A DNA stretch of 64,000 nucleotides from Candidatus Aalborgicola bjergmarkensis (GCA_016708725.1 JADJFE010000007.1:124001-188000); one strand, 5' to 3'; counted from the stretch's first letter, positions 31,707 to 40,875 are shown. Notes: a model not told the origin generated them from the sequence alone. Program-made: numbers and translations.

Positions 31707-33203
31707 ATGAAAACTTCCATTGATCCAATAAACGTCAGCAGTCAGCTCGCTGGAAAACGCGTGCTCATCACGGGCACGACCGGATTTCTGGGTAAAGTAC
31801 TTTTGGAAAAATTGGCAAGAGATGTCCCGGAAATCAAGAAATTTGTTCTGCTTATTCGAGCCAACAAAATTTATAGTACAGCTGCAGAGCGATTTGAACA
31901 CGAGATATTGGCATCCTCTGTCTTTGATCGCTTGCGCGAAGAACGCTCGCAGTATCTGGCCGACATGGTGCGCGATAAATTTGATTATGTTACCGGCGAA
32001 GTCACTGAACCCTTGTTTGGCCTGACATCGAGTGGGTTTGCCCAACTCGCCAAGGACATCGACATCGTGGTGAACTCGGCTGCAAGCGTTAATTTTCGTG
32101 AAGAACTCGACCAGGCACTGGAGATCAATGCGTTGTCTTTGCTACAAATGACGAAGCTTGTCAGCTTGGCCGGAGACATTCCCTTGATTCATATTTCAAC
32201 GTGCTACGTCAATGGCTACAACAAGGGCCAAATGCACGAACAATTGGTAGAGCCAAGCAGTAAGCTAATCCCCTTTCATGCAGATGACTATTACGAGGTG
32301 CGACCGCTTATCGCGGATCTGCGGCTCAAAATTGATGCAATTAAACGCAGTGGACTGACCGGTGCCGGGTTGTCCAGGGCACTGACTGATCTGGGTATCC
32401 GCGAAGCCAATCATTACGGATGGAACGACACCTACACATTCACCAAGTGGATAGGTGAACAAATAGCTTGTCGTGAGTTACAAGGCAAAAGCTTGACTAT
32501 CCTGCGCCCGGCCATCATCGAAAGCAGCTTGTGTGAACCAAAACCCGGCTGGCTTGAAGGTATCAAAGTTGCCGATGCGGTGATTATGGCCTATGCACGT
32601 GGGAGGACAAAGTTCTTCCCGGCAACTCCCGGCGAGTTTATTGACGTGATTCCGGCTGATCTGGTCGCCAATAGCATCATCTTGTCAATGGCGGAAGCGC
32701 TGGCGCACCCCAAGCAAAGGCGTATTTATCAGTGCAGCAGCAGTTCATCCAACCCTATCAAACTGGGTGAATTGATTGATATCCTCCGGACTGCCTGCTA
32801 CCTCAATTGGCGTTCGTATGATCGGTTGTTCCATAGGCAGCCAGACAAGAATTTCCGCTGTGTCAGTCGCCCCGTCTTTCTGGTCACAATGCACGTATTG
32901 AAACTGACCCTGGGTACGATTTCCTGGATCAGGAAATGCCTTGGCATGAATCCAAGCTTTGCAAGGCTTAAATCATTCCATACGACCCATGAACTGTCAG
33001 TTGTATTCTCGTTCTATACCTCACCGAGTTACACGTTCCTGAACACAAAATTACTGGCACTGGAAGCCCGTATGGATGAACATGATCGTCGCCTGTTTCC
33101 GGTGGACGCCAGGAAGATTGATTGGGCGGAATATCTGGGACGAATTCATCTGGAGGGTTTAAATCGGTTTGTGCTGAAAGACAGGCCGCGCTCACCTCCG
33201 TGA
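31707..33203 (+). CDS. Alcohol-forming fatty acyl-CoA reductase-like protein
   Basis: 498 residues. N-terminal Rossmann domain of the extended SDR / NAD-binding 4 type: VLITGTTGFLGKVLLEKL, the VVNSAASVNF block and catalytic Tyr-Lys in TYTFTKWIGE. The C-terminal ~110 residues (DWAEYLGRIHLEGLNRFVLK) match the FAR_C ('male sterility') domain. Such enzymes reduce fatty acyl-CoA to alcohol for wax esters. The ATG at 31707 lacks a good ribosome-binding site; the frame is open from 31602. It stands alone, with no wax synthase nearby. Confidence 0.82.
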   Translation: MKTSIDPINVSSQLAGKRVLITGTTGFLGKVLLEKLARDVPEIKKFVLLIRANKIYSTAAERFEHEILASSVFDRLREERSQYLADMVRDKFDYVTGEVTEPLFGLTSSGFAQLAKDIDIVVNSAASVNFREELDQALEINALSLLQMTKLVSLAGDIPLIHISTCYVNGYNKGQMHEQLVEPSSKLIPFHADDYYEVRPLIADLRLKIDAIKRSGLTGAGLSRALTDLGIREANHYGWNDTYTFTKWIGEQIACRELQGKSLTILRPAIIESSLCEPKPGWLEGIKVADAVIMAYARGRTKFFPATPGEFIDVIPADLVANSIILSMAEALAHPKQRRIYQCSSSSSNPIKLGELIDILRTACYLNWRSYDRLFHRQPDKNFRCVSRPVFLVTMHVLKLTLGTISWIRKCLGMNPSFARLKSFHTTHELSVVFSFYTSPSYTFLNTKLLALEARMDEHDRRLFPVDARKIDWAEYLGRIHLEGLNRFVLKDRPRSPP

Positions 33204-33234
33204 TTTGTTCATATCAACTGGTTGCGGGTTATTT

Positions 33235-33283
33235 ATGCTCTCAGCCCCCGTGGGATATGCGGGTGCAGCTACCAAATACAGAG
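33235..33283 (+). repeat. Dispersed ~45-bp repeat, copy 9
   Basis: Forward, diverged copy (CGTGGGATATGCGGGTGCAG) between the reductase and the CbbO-like gene. Confidence 0.6.
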
Positions 33284-33364
33284 CAGGCTTCAGATGATCC
33301 TGGCAATGCCGAACCATGCTTGCTGATCGAGAATTGGCAGGACGCAACGTAAAGACAATCAGCC

Positions 33365-35671
33365 GTGACCACCACCTTGCACCCGAATTCCATCGCACCC
33401 GATCAATTAGCGACATGGCGCCGCCAGCTCGATTGCAGCTTTGCCAGCGTGCAGGCGGTATTTGTCGACTGCCTGCACGAAGCCGCACAACTGCTCAGCC
33501 CGCAAGGGCTGGACCCTTACCTGAACTGCGCACGCGCCCTGGGCAAGATGGGGCGTGGTGCCGAGCCGGTGCTGGCGTTCTTGCAGGAGTGGCCCCAGAC
33601 CGCGCAGCATGTGGGTGAAGAGTCACTGACCGATGTGGAAGCACTGCTGTGGGCCATGCAAAAGTCGCCCAACAGCGCGGCGATGGCGCCGCTGCTCAAT
33701 ACCCTGGCGGCTGTTGCGCGCCGTCTGCAAGGGCCTGACCCCTTGCGCCGTTACCTGGACGTGGTGCGCGACGTGATGGCACGCACCACTGTCTCGATCC
33801 ATGGTCGCCACACCACCTTTGCCAGTCCGGGTTTGCCCATGCTGCTGGAGCACGCGCCGCGCCTGCTGGATGTGCTCACCGTGGCAGGACTGGCGCGCTG
33901 GGCCGATTACGGCGCACGCCATTACCAGCACCACCCCGACAACCAGCGCGCCTATTTCGCCTGCCAGCTGCCCGATAGCCGCGCCGTACTGCAGCGCGAG
34001 CGCCACGGCACGCTCCTGGCCGATGTCGAAAACCAGCTCGGCCTGACATTGCATGCACTGTGGGACCACACCGTAGCGCTGCAGGCCTATGCCACCGGAC
34101 TGGGCGACGGTGGAACACCCGCGCCCTGGAGCACACACCACAAAGACGATGTGGGCAGCATCTGCCTGCCCGATGTGTATGACGACTTCAGCGAGCGCTC
34201 CACCGACTTGCCTGCGGTCAGTGGTCTCAACCGCTACCGCGTGGCGCTGGCGCATATTGCCGCACACCGGCGCTGGAGCAGCAGTCTGGTGGCAGACAAC
34301 CTGAGTCCCCTGCAACGCCTGAGTATCGAATGCCTGGAAGACGCGCGCATTGACCACCTGCTGGTGCGCCACTATCCCGGCTTGCACCCCCTGCTGCTGG
34401 CGCTGCACCCGCGCCCGGTGGAAGGCGCGTGCGACCCACAGCGTTTCAGCGGCCTACGCCACCGCCTAGCCATGCTCTCACGCGCGCTGCTGGACCCGCA
34501 GCATGGATACATGGATGCCGATCTGAATGCCTGCGTCGTGCAATTCCACTCCCTGCTGAACGGATCACCCTCCAGTACCCAGGCCATGCGCACGCTGGCG
34601 CTGCAGTACGCCGCGCGCACCCGGCGCCAAAGCGACCAACTGGCGCACGTCTATTTCACCGATACCGTGGTCAGCTACCGCGACGACAACCGCCATTTGT
34701 GGACCTTCATCGAAGACGGTGACGAAGAGGAGAGCAACGCAGCGCCCCCCCCTCCACCCGAACGCGAAACGCCGGGGCTGCCGCCGCGCCATTACCCCGA
34801 ATGGGACGCACCCAGCCAAAGTTACCGTCCCGATTGGGTCAGTGTCTATGAGGCGCTGCATCCCGGTGGCGATGCCAGTGCCATTGATGCGCTGCTGGCG
34901 CAGCACGCACGGCTGGCACACCAGCTCGAAAAACTGCTGGACCTGCTCAAGCCGCAAAGCCGCATGCGCATCCGCTACCAGGAAGAAGGCAGCGAGCTGG
35001 ATCTGGACGTGGCATTGCGCGCGCTGCTGGACTGGCGCGCCGGTTGCACGCCCGACCCCCGCATCCTGATGAGCCACCGCCCGGATGCGCGCAACATTGC
35101 CGTGCTGGTGCTGCTGGATCTGTCGCAATCACTCAACGACCCGGTGCCAAACAGCCACCAGACCCGCCTGGCCCTGGGCCAGCAGGCCGTAGCCCTCCTG
35201 GCCTGGGCCATGGATCGCCTGGGCGACCCCTTTGCGTTGGCCGGTTTTCACTCCAATACCCGGCACGACGTGCGTTATCTGCACATCAAGGGTTTTTCTG
35301 AACGCTGGGACGAAGCACCCAAGGCGCGCCTGGCAGCCCTGCAAGCCCGGTATTCGACCCGCATGGGCGCCGCACTGCGCCACGCCGCGCACTACCTGGG
35401 CACACAGAAAACCGACAAGAAACTGCTGCTGGTACTCACCGATGGCCGCCCGTCCGATGTCGATGTAAATGACGAGCAAGCGCTGGTACATGACGCCCGC
35501 CAGGCCGTGCAGGAACTGGCGCAACACGGCATGCACGCCCACTGCATCAGCCTGGACCCCCAGGCCGATGCCTACGTGCATGACATCTTTGGCCGACATG
35601 CCACGGTGGTGGACAAGGTGGAACAACTGCCCGAACGGCTGACCCGGCTGTTTTTGAGCCTGACGCGCTGA
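33365..35671 (+). CDS. CbbO/NorD-like VWA-domain protein
   Basis: 768 residues with a GTG start. The C-terminal third is a von Willebrand A domain with a full MIDAS motif (VLLDLSQSLND, TRMGAALRHAAHYL, LLVLTDGRPSDVD). The N-terminal part is alpha-helical. Proteins of this architecture (CbbO, NorD, NirD-like) work with a CbbQ/NorQ AAA+ ATPase to activate Rubisco or NO reductase. The probable ATPase partner lies 11 kb away at 46908. No rubisco or norBC genes are in the window, so the target is unknown. An acidic/proline linker (EDGDEEESNAAPPPPPERE) precedes the VWA half. Confidence 0.82.
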   Translation: MTTTLHPNSIAPDQLATWRRQLDCSFASVQAVFVDCLHEAAQLLSPQGLDPYLNCARALGKMGRGAEPVLAFLQEWPQTAQHVGEESLTDVEALLWAMQKSPNSAAMAPLLNTLAAVARRLQGPDPLRRYLDVVRDVMARTTVSIHGRHTTFASPGLPMLLEHAPRLLDVLTVAGLARWADYGARHYQHHPDNQRAYFACQLPDSRAVLQRERHGTLLADVENQLGLTLHALWDHTVALQAYATGLGDGGTPAPWSTHHKDDVGSICLPDVYDDFSERSTDLPAVSGLNRYRVALAHIAAHRRWSSSLVADNLSPLQRLSIECLEDARIDHLLVRHYPGLHPLLLALHPRPVEGACDPQRFSGLRHRLAMLSRALLDPQHGYMDADLNACVVQFHSLLNGSPSSTQAMRTLALQYAARTRRQSDQLAHVYFTDTVVSYRDDNRHLWTFIEDGDEEESNAAPPPPPERETPGLPPRHYPEWDAPSQSYRPDWVSVYEALHPGGDASAIDALLAQHARLAHQLEKLLDLLKPQSRMRIRYQEEGSELDLDVALRALLDWRAGCTPDPRILMSHRPDARNIAVLVLLDLSQSLNDPVPNSHQTRLALGQQAVALLAWAMDRLGDPFALAGFHSNTRHDVRYLHIKGFSERWDEAPKARLAALQARYSTRMGAALRHAAHYLGTQKTDKKLLLVLTDGRPSDVDVNDEQALVHDARQAVQELAQHGMHAHCISLDPQADAYVHDIFGRHATVVDKVEQLPERLTRLFLSLTR

Positions 35672-35687
35672 GGTTGAAGAACTATTA

Positions 35688-35713
35688 GAACTATTGGTAG
35701 CCTGGATGAAAAG
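35688..35713 (+). repeat. Direct repeat flanking the vapBC-hicB segment, left copy
   Basis: GAACTATTGGTAGCCTG plus ATGAAAAG, matching 36796-36821 in 25 of 26 bases. It reads as the end of a hicB gene (ELLVA, stop) followed by the start MKR of a hicA gene. Just after it, GTG 35726 opens VDFEWDENQ, the N-terminus of a BrnT-type toxin. Confidence 0.8.
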
Positions 35714-35720
35714 GCGAGAT

Positions 35721-36161
35721 TTAAAGTGGACTTTGAATGGGACGAAAATCAGATTTCCTGGCTTTGGGCGGCAGCAATTCCTGGGCCATTGGTAATGGTT
35801 TGAATTCCGGGTCCTTATGCAAAAGGACTGCACCTTGCTCTGAAGCGCATGCAACGATCCAGGCGTCTGCCATGGACAGTGGATACATTGCTTTGTATTC
35901 AGCAGCCTTTTCAAGCAAGGTTTCCGTGTTTGACAACCACTCGATTGGCAATGCCATACATTGCTGGTACGCTAGCTGGCCCGCCGCCTTGTCCTCGTCC
36001 CGCCAGACGCGGTAAAGCACTTCCATGAGCGTGATAAAACATCCGTAGCACTTTGCCTTACCCCGTACAGCAAGATCGAGCACTTCTGCCACCCTGTCGG
36101 CACCAGGCTCGTCATCGCGCAATGTCAGTATTGCCGATGTATCTAATAAAAATCGCTTCAC
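35721..36161 (-). CDS. vapC: VapC-type PIN-domain RNase toxin
   Basis: 146-residue PIN protein with the acidic residues in FLLDTSAILTL, MEVLYRVWRDED, SMADAWIVA and HKDPEF. VapC toxins cut tRNA or rRNA. It overlaps vapB by 4 bp (ATGA). The last ten residues (SDFRPIQSPL) are read antisense through the BrnT-like fragment, so the natural C-terminus has probably been replaced at the junction; the active site is intact. Confidence 0.85.
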   Translation of the reverse strand: MKRFLLDTSAILTLRDDEPGADRVAEVLDLAVRGKAKCYGCFITLMEVLYRVWRDEDKAAGQLAYQQCMALPIEWLSNTETLLEKAAEYKAMYPLSMADAWIVACASEQGAVLLHKDPEFKPLPMAQELLPPKARKSDFRPIQSPL

Positions 36162-36430
36162 TCCTGGCTCAAGTCCAGTTTGCGCGCGGCCAGCAAGCGT
36201 GCGGTTGCGCCGCCTTTTCCTTGCCCCCTGAATGCTTCAATCGGATTCGCCCGTACGGGCACAACCCGGATGCTGCCGTTGTCCAATATCCACTCCAGGC
36301 GGTCGGAGGGACCAAGATGAAACTGGTTTCGAATGGCCGCAGGAACAACGGTTTGCCCCCTGGCTGTTATAGTGCTTTGCAAAGTGGGCTCCACGAAATG
36401 AATTACAAATATGGTCACATTGTAATTCAT
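36158..36430 (-). CDS. vapB: VapB-type AbrB-fold antitoxin
   Basis: Up to 90 residues. The AbrB swapped-hairpin domain is STITARGQTVVPAAIRNQFH, followed by a C-terminal toxin-binding tail (GATARLLAARKLDLSQE). The only ATG is at 36430, but homologues start near LQSTITARG, so a TTG at 36382 or GTG at 36394 may be the true start. It pairs with the overlapping vapC. Confidence 0.8.
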   Translation of the reverse strand: MNYNVTIFVIHFVEPTLQSTITARGQTVVPAAIRNQFHLGPSDRLEWILDNGSIRVVPVRANPIEAFRGQGKGGATARLLAARKLDLSQE

Positions 36431-36621
36431 CGCCTGCTTGATTGACGGTCAACTGCAAGGGAAAGGGTGCGGCTCTTTTCGGTCGGTAGCACTGAATGGA
36501 ATGAGAAGATACATTGAGTCCCGGGTATTCGGCAGATTTGATCAAATCCGGTGAGCGGGGAAAATATGCCGCCTGTTATCGGGAAGAAACCAGCATAGAG
36601 ATTCAAGAAAACGAGGTTTAC

Positions 36622-36813
36622 ATGAGAACGATCAAATTTGCATCATGGCAAGATGATGGTTTATATATTGGTTTTCTTAACGATTATCCTGACTATCTGA
36701 CGCAAGGTAAAACCAAGGAAGAGCTCACTGATAATCTTAAAGATTTGTTATTCGATCTTGAGTCCGGCGAGGTGCCGTATATCCATAAGGTCGAAGAACT
36801 ATTGGTAGCCTGA
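36622..36813 (+). CDS. HicB-type antitoxin, toxin partner lost
   Basis: 63 residues of the short HicB type (TIKFASWQDDGLYIGFLNDY, QGKTKEELTDNLKDLLFDLE, VEELLVA). ACGAGG precedes the ATG. After the stop only ATGAAAAG of a hicA-like start remains before the sequence diverges, so the toxin is gone. Confidence 0.75.
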   Translation: MRTIKFASWQDDGLYIGFLNDYPDYLTQGKTKEELTDNLKDLLFDLESGEVPYIHKVEELLVA

Positions 36814-36821
36814 ATGAAAAG
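36796..36821 (+). repeat. Direct repeat flanking the vapBC-hicB segment, right copy
   Basis: Right copy of the 26-bp direct repeat; it is the natural 3' end of the hicB gene above. The two copies are 1.1 kb apart and enclose vapBC. Confidence 0.8.
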
Positions 36822-36875
36822 ATCAGTCCGGGATACACTCGCCATGGAGTTATCTACGCTCTCTCAGGTACACAC

Positions 36876-37298
36876 ATGCGCGACTTCACAATCTTGACCC
36901 CCATCTTCGCCCTCGCGGCTTGGACAACAGCAATCCTGGTACTCACTGCGGTTCGCCGGTTGAGGTCAGGTGTATCGCCCAGGGAGTTTGCGCTCGGGGA
37001 ATCTCAAAAGGTTCCGTCGACGGTCAGCCTAGCTAATCGCAACTACATGAACCTGCTCGAACTGCCAGTCCTTTTCTACGTGATTTGTATTTTGGCTTTC
37101 GTTACGCAGACAGCTTCTGGCGTCGCCATTCAACTCGCCTGGGCATATGTCGCGCTACGCGTTGTACACAGCCTCATCCACGTCACTTACAACGCAGTGT
37201 TGCATCGATTTGTGGCGTTCGCATTCAGCAATGGCGTGCTCATAGCCCTGTGGGTCGTCGTTGGCTCGGCAATCTTCTCAAGACAAGGTGCAGCCTGA
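36876..37298 (+). CDS. MAPEG-family membrane protein
   Basis: 140-residue integral membrane protein with four hydrophobic helices. The region between the first two helices (SLANRNYMNLLELPVLFYVI) and YVALRVVHSLIHVTYN match bacterial MAPEG proteins (glutathione-related transferase fold). Substrate unknown. It lies 62 bp upstream of the J-domain gene and may share a transcript. Confidence 0.83.
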   Translation: MRDFTILTPIFALAAWTTAILVLTAVRRLRSGVSPREFALGESQKVPSTVSLANRNYMNLLELPVLFYVICILAFVTQTASGVAIQLAWAYVALRVVHSLIHVTYNAVLHRFVAFAFSNGVLIALWVVVGSAIFSRQGAA

Positions 37299-37359
37299 CT
37301 CCGCGCTCCCGTGGGACGCTACGTTGGCTTCGTCAGACACGTTAGAATGGCCGCCCCGT

Positions 37360-37641
37360 ATGAAAGACCATTATTTGGCGCTGGGCCTTGGTAGTGGCGC
37401 AACCGCAGCCGAAATCAAAAAAGCTTTTCGGCAACTGGCCGCGCTCTACCATCCTGACCGCAACCCTGCAGCCGAGGCGCCAGCCCGGTTTCGGGCCGTG
37501 CAGGAAGCCTACGAGGTATTGTCAGACGATACCAGACGCCAGGCCTACGATGACAATCGCCGTCGCAACCTGCTTGACAGCCCTATCGACACGGCACGCG
37601 AGATCTGGCGCGATTATTTCGACCGCCTCATTCAACCCTAG
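37360..37641 (+). CDS. Short J-domain protein
   Basis: 93 residues, almost only a J domain: MKDHYLALGLGSGATAAEIK, HPD at residues 31-33 (LYHPDRN), AVQEAYEVLSDDTRRQAYDD. No zinc or C-terminal peptide-binding domain. It should recruit an Hsp70 for a specific client, likely linked to the three unknown genes that follow. First ATG giving a proper J-domain start. Confidence 0.85.
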   Translation: MKDHYLALGLGSGATAAEIKKAFRQLAALYHPDRNPAAEAPARFRAVQEAYEVLSDDTRRQAYDDNRRRNLLDSPIDTAREIWRDYFDRLIQP

Positions 37642-37665
37642 AACCCCCGAACCCTGAGCTTTAGT

Positions 37666-38250
37666 ATGCACATTTCGCCTTATTTTCGTAACCTGCGCTC
37701 GGCCTATCTTGCCGAGCTTGATGACATGAAATTCGATTCGGAGGGCAAGCACGTTCTGAACCGACGCCTAGCCCAGCGGCGACGAGAAATAGACTTTTTG
37801 GCACACATGCTGGAAGCCAGTCCCGAAATGGTGACCGTGGTCTTGCACAAGGGCTTTCGCTTCAAATCCGCTGCCGTGATGGACCATTTACTCAGCCTGG
37901 AGTCCGATAAGCTGCCCGCCTGGGACTCTCTGGCGCAGGCCATCGAACTGGAGCCATGGGCACACGAGTTGGCTGTATTACTGCGCAAACAACCCAAGGG
38001 AGACTGGTTTCTGGTCGTCGCCAGTGCCTTGGAATACATGTGCATCCGGCACGAGCGCCCCCAACCGGCGGCAGGCACTGCTGGCGAAGAAGAAGAGAAA
38101 GACGCTGACGACAGCGTGGAAGACCGTGACCACGAAACTGGTGAGCCCGAAGACGAGGGGATGCGCGAAGAACGTGAGGAGCGCGAGCGCGAAGAAGCGG
38201 GCGCCGACTGGCTGGTGGAGCAAGGTTTTGACCGTAAAGATAACGCATAA
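37666..38250 (+). CDS. Unknown protein A of the J-domain operon
   Basis: 194 residues, 24 bp after the J-domain gene. Mostly helical (FRNLRSAYLAELDDMKFDSE, REIDFLAHMLEASPEMVTVV); the last 60 residues are extremely acidic and charged (EEEEKDADDSVEDRDHETGE, MREEREEREREE). No membrane segment or known motif. Not recognised. Confidence 0.7.
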   Translation: MHISPYFRNLRSAYLAELDDMKFDSEGKHVLNRRLAQRRREIDFLAHMLEASPEMVTVVLHKGFRFKSAAVMDHLLSLESDKLPAWDSLAQAIELEPWAHELAVLLRKQPKGDWFLVVASALEYMCIRHERPQPAAGTAGEEEEKDADDSVEDRDHETGEPEDEGMREEREEREREEAGADWLVEQGFDRKDNA

Positions 38251-38267
38251 CGCATAAAAAATAACGC

Positions 38268-39014
38268 ATGAATCAACTCGCGCTCATTGCAAAAACCCAA
38301 AGCCTGATTGCCGCTGGCGACATCGTGGCAGCCGAAGCCGCCCTGGTTGAACTGGCAGATACGGAAGGAGACCGCGCCCTGGTTGCAGTGTTGGAGCAAT
38401 TGCCACCCAAGGACGTGCTGGCAGTGATCCGCGAGTATGACAACTCGCGCGAATCCGTAGTCAACCTGCTGGTCACGCCAGAGATTTTTGCGCGTGCCGT
38501 GGTCATTGAAAAGCAGTACAAGGACCTCAGCCACACCCATTTGCGTGGCATGATGAACTCGGTCATTTTCCGCGAAGACGCCGACCCGATTGCTTTTTTA
38601 ACGGCTATCGGCGATCTGGAAGGGGGGAGCGAGGCTTTGGCTGATTATTTTGCGGAAAAATGGAGCCGCGTCGAAGCTTTTGCGCGCAGCGGCACGTTTG
38701 ATTCGGTGGAAGACGATGGTGACATGCTTTCGGAAACCGCCCTGCTGGGTTCGGCCTATGTGAGCACCAAAGTCGAGCTGGATGAAGTGTCTGATCAGGA
38801 CTGGATGCAGCTGGCCTGGTTGCTGCGCCACGAATGCCCGGACCTGTTTGTTGAAACCCTGCTGGTGCTGCGCGCCAAGGCACGTGCGCACGAACGGGAG
38901 TTTGAACGGGAAGAAGATACCCCGGAAGACGATGGCAAGATCGAGTCCAGCGACACCGACCGTGGCCGCTCAACCCCCGCCGCCCGTGAAGACGACGAAG
39001 AATCAGCGATCTGA
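38268..39014 (+). CDS. Unknown protein B of the J-domain operon
   Basis: 248 residues, 17 bp after protein A. The first ~80 residues resemble MgtE N-terminal / HEAT-like helical repeats (AALVELADTEGDRALVAVLE, LPPKDVLAVIREYDNSRESV); the tail is acidic and disordered (EREFEREEDTPEDDGKIESS). Its stop overlaps the next start (TGATG), implying translational coupling. Function not known. Confidence 0.7.
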   Translation: MNQLALIAKTQSLIAAGDIVAAEAALVELADTEGDRALVAVLEQLPPKDVLAVIREYDNSRESVVNLLVTPEIFARAVVIEKQYKDLSHTHLRGMMNSVIFREDADPIAFLTAIGDLEGGSEALADYFAEKWSRVEAFARSGTFDSVEDDGDMLSETALLGSAYVSTKVELDEVSDQDWMQLAWLLRHECPDLFVETLLVLRAKARAHEREFEREEDTPEDDGKIESSDTDRGRSTPAAREDDEESAI

Positions 39015-40240
39015 TGTCCCAGACTTCTGCCCCCCTTTCCATCTCGCTATTCGACAAGCGGCCTTTTTTTGAAAAGGCGCTGGTTTATGGCGTGGAAAAC
39101 GGCATTCTCACGCCAACCCATCTGGATGCCATCTGCGCCGATGCACCCAAGGGAATCGTGCAGATTGCGCGCTATTTTGGTCGCCCGATGCTGCGGCCCG
39201 AACTGGAAAAGGCCAAAGACCGCATGGTCAACCTGGTCAGCCTGCATCTGGAGGACAGCAGTGGCGGCGACTTGCAGCAAGCGGCCGGGTTGCTGCGTGA
39301 CCATTCGTTCCTCTCCCGCTCCAAAGCCGGCTCCGACATGCTCAAGGCCATGCTGGCCATGCCGGACCACAGCCACTTTGGTCTGCAAAACAGCGTCGGA
39401 TTCAGCGAAGAGCACATTCCCTTGCTCGACAAATGGTCCTTGCGCAGCCTGGCCGAATACCAAAACGAGTTGGCCCGGCGCCAACAGATAGCGTCAGTGG
39501 TTAAACCAGCCGTGTGGTTTGCCCAGGTGCTGGGACTAGACGAAGAGGAGCTGGTTGCCACCGACGTCGAGGCCGAAGCTGTCATCCGCACCGGATTGCT
39601 GACACTGGTCTGCGGGCGCAAACAAATGCCCGACTGGGTGACGTTTGAAAAAATGGTGCTGGCGCTGCGCAAAAAATACGCCGCCAAGGCCGGTGGGGCG
39701 CCCAGCATCTCCCTGCCCAAAGGTATACCGGAAGCGTTCAGGGGGGTGGTGCAGACGCTGCACCAGTCCGTGCTGGATGATCTGCCCAGGATACTGGACA
39801 ACAGCCTGCCGGTGCGCAAACTGTTCCACGGAACACCCATGTTCATGGGACGCTATTTCTGGCTCGAAGACGCCTTGAGCGAAGTCAACCACTTCGACAG
39901 CAGCGCCTCCAACGCCTGGAACAAACTGACCGACGAACGCAACGACGATGCTTCCTTGCTCACGCTGTTTTTATGTGTGGCAGCCAGCAGCACACCCAAA
40001 ACCACCTTGACGGAAAGCGCTGCCAAGACCCTGGTGCGCAAGATACAGAAATCAGGCTTGCAACCCGATCTGGTGGAACAATTCATCGCGGAAAACGCGC
40101 CCGCCCTGCATTGCAGCGACTACACCGATTTGTGGCGTTCTTTCATCGAAGAAGCCCGCCCTACCCTGCTGAGCGACCACGCCTACGCGCTCAAGGATGC
40201 ATTGGCGCTGCTGCGGCGCGAATGCCAGATAGTTCCCTGA
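39014..40240 (+). CDS. Unknown protein C of the J-domain operon
   Basis: 408-residue soluble, largely helical protein (FDKRPFFEKALVYGVENGIL, LTPTHLDAICADAPKGIVQI). No catalytic signature seen. It begins within the stop codon of protein B, so B and C are made together. Not recognised; a role in a chaperone or assembly process is suggested only by the operon. Confidence 0.7.
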   Translation: MSQTSAPLSISLFDKRPFFEKALVYGVENGILTPTHLDAICADAPKGIVQIARYFGRPMLRPELEKAKDRMVNLVSLHLEDSSGGDLQQAAGLLRDHSFLSRSKAGSDMLKAMLAMPDHSHFGLQNSVGFSEEHIPLLDKWSLRSLAEYQNELARRQQIASVVKPAVWFAQVLGLDEEELVATDVEAEAVIRTGLLTLVCGRKQMPDWVTFEKMVLALRKKYAAKAGGAPSISLPKGIPEAFRGVVQTLHQSVLDDLPRILDNSLPVRKLFHGTPMFMGRYFWLEDALSEVNHFDSSASNAWNKLTDERNDDASLLTLFLCVAASSTPKTTLTESAAKTLVRKIQKSGLQPDLVEQFIAENAPALHCSDYTDLWRSFIEEARPTLLSDHAYALKDALALLRRECQIVP

Positions 40241-40260
40241 CCCAACCCACGTAAAACCTT

Positions 40261-40875
40261 ATGCATTTACCACTTGCAACACCCCTGACCCGCCTGTTCA
40301 TCCTTCTGCTGGCGCTTGGCGCATGCGTGTTCAGCGGCTGCTCACAGAAAGAATCTCCTGATGCCGCCAAATCGGCAAAATCGGTCAAAAGCGACAACAT
40401 CGCGCTACCAACCATCGAGGCCCAGGCCAAAGGCTTTTCAGTGGGCGCGATGATGAGCAACCAGGTGGTTTATGTGTTTTTTGACCCCCAATGCCCGCAC
40501 TGCGGCCACTTGTGGAACGCATCGCGGCCATTGCACAGCAAACTCCGGTTTGTATGGATTCCCGTGGCCTGGATCAACGCGGCAAGTTTGCCCCAGGGGG
40601 CGACCCTCTTGACCGCCGCCGACCCGTTGGCGCGCATGACCGAACATGAGACCGCGCTTCTGGCCGGAAGCGGTGGCATTTCGGCATCCTCCAGCATCGC
40701 ACCGGCCATCGAACAATCCATCCAGGCCAATACCAGACTGCTCAACAGTTTTGGTGCGGAGTCCGTCCCCTTTATCGTCGCCAGACACGCAGCAAGCGGC
40801 CAGACCATCCACCATCAGGGGGCGCTGACCACGGCGGCGCTGGCCAGCTTTCTGGGAATCGACGCTGCGCAGTAG
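40261..40875 (+). CDS. DsbG/DsbC-like thioredoxin-fold lipoprotein
   Basis: 204 residues. Lipobox-type signal peptide (LLALGACVFSGC, lipidated Cys in the first 25), then a thioredoxin-fold domain with the redox motif CPHC (VFFDPQCPHCGHLW) and a cis-Pro loop (SVPFIV). Periplasmic disulfide isomerase or reductase role expected. It follows the J-domain operon by 20 bp. Confidence 0.82.
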   Translation: MHLPLATPLTRLFILLLALGACVFSGCSQKESPDAAKSAKSVKSDNIALPTIEAQAKGFSVGAMMSNQVVYVFFDPQCPHCGHLWNASRPLHSKLRFVWIPVAWINAASLPQGATLLTAADPLARMTEHETALLAGSGGISASSSIAPAIEQSIQANTRLLNSFGAESVPFIVARHAASGQTIHHQGALTTAALASFLGIDAAQ

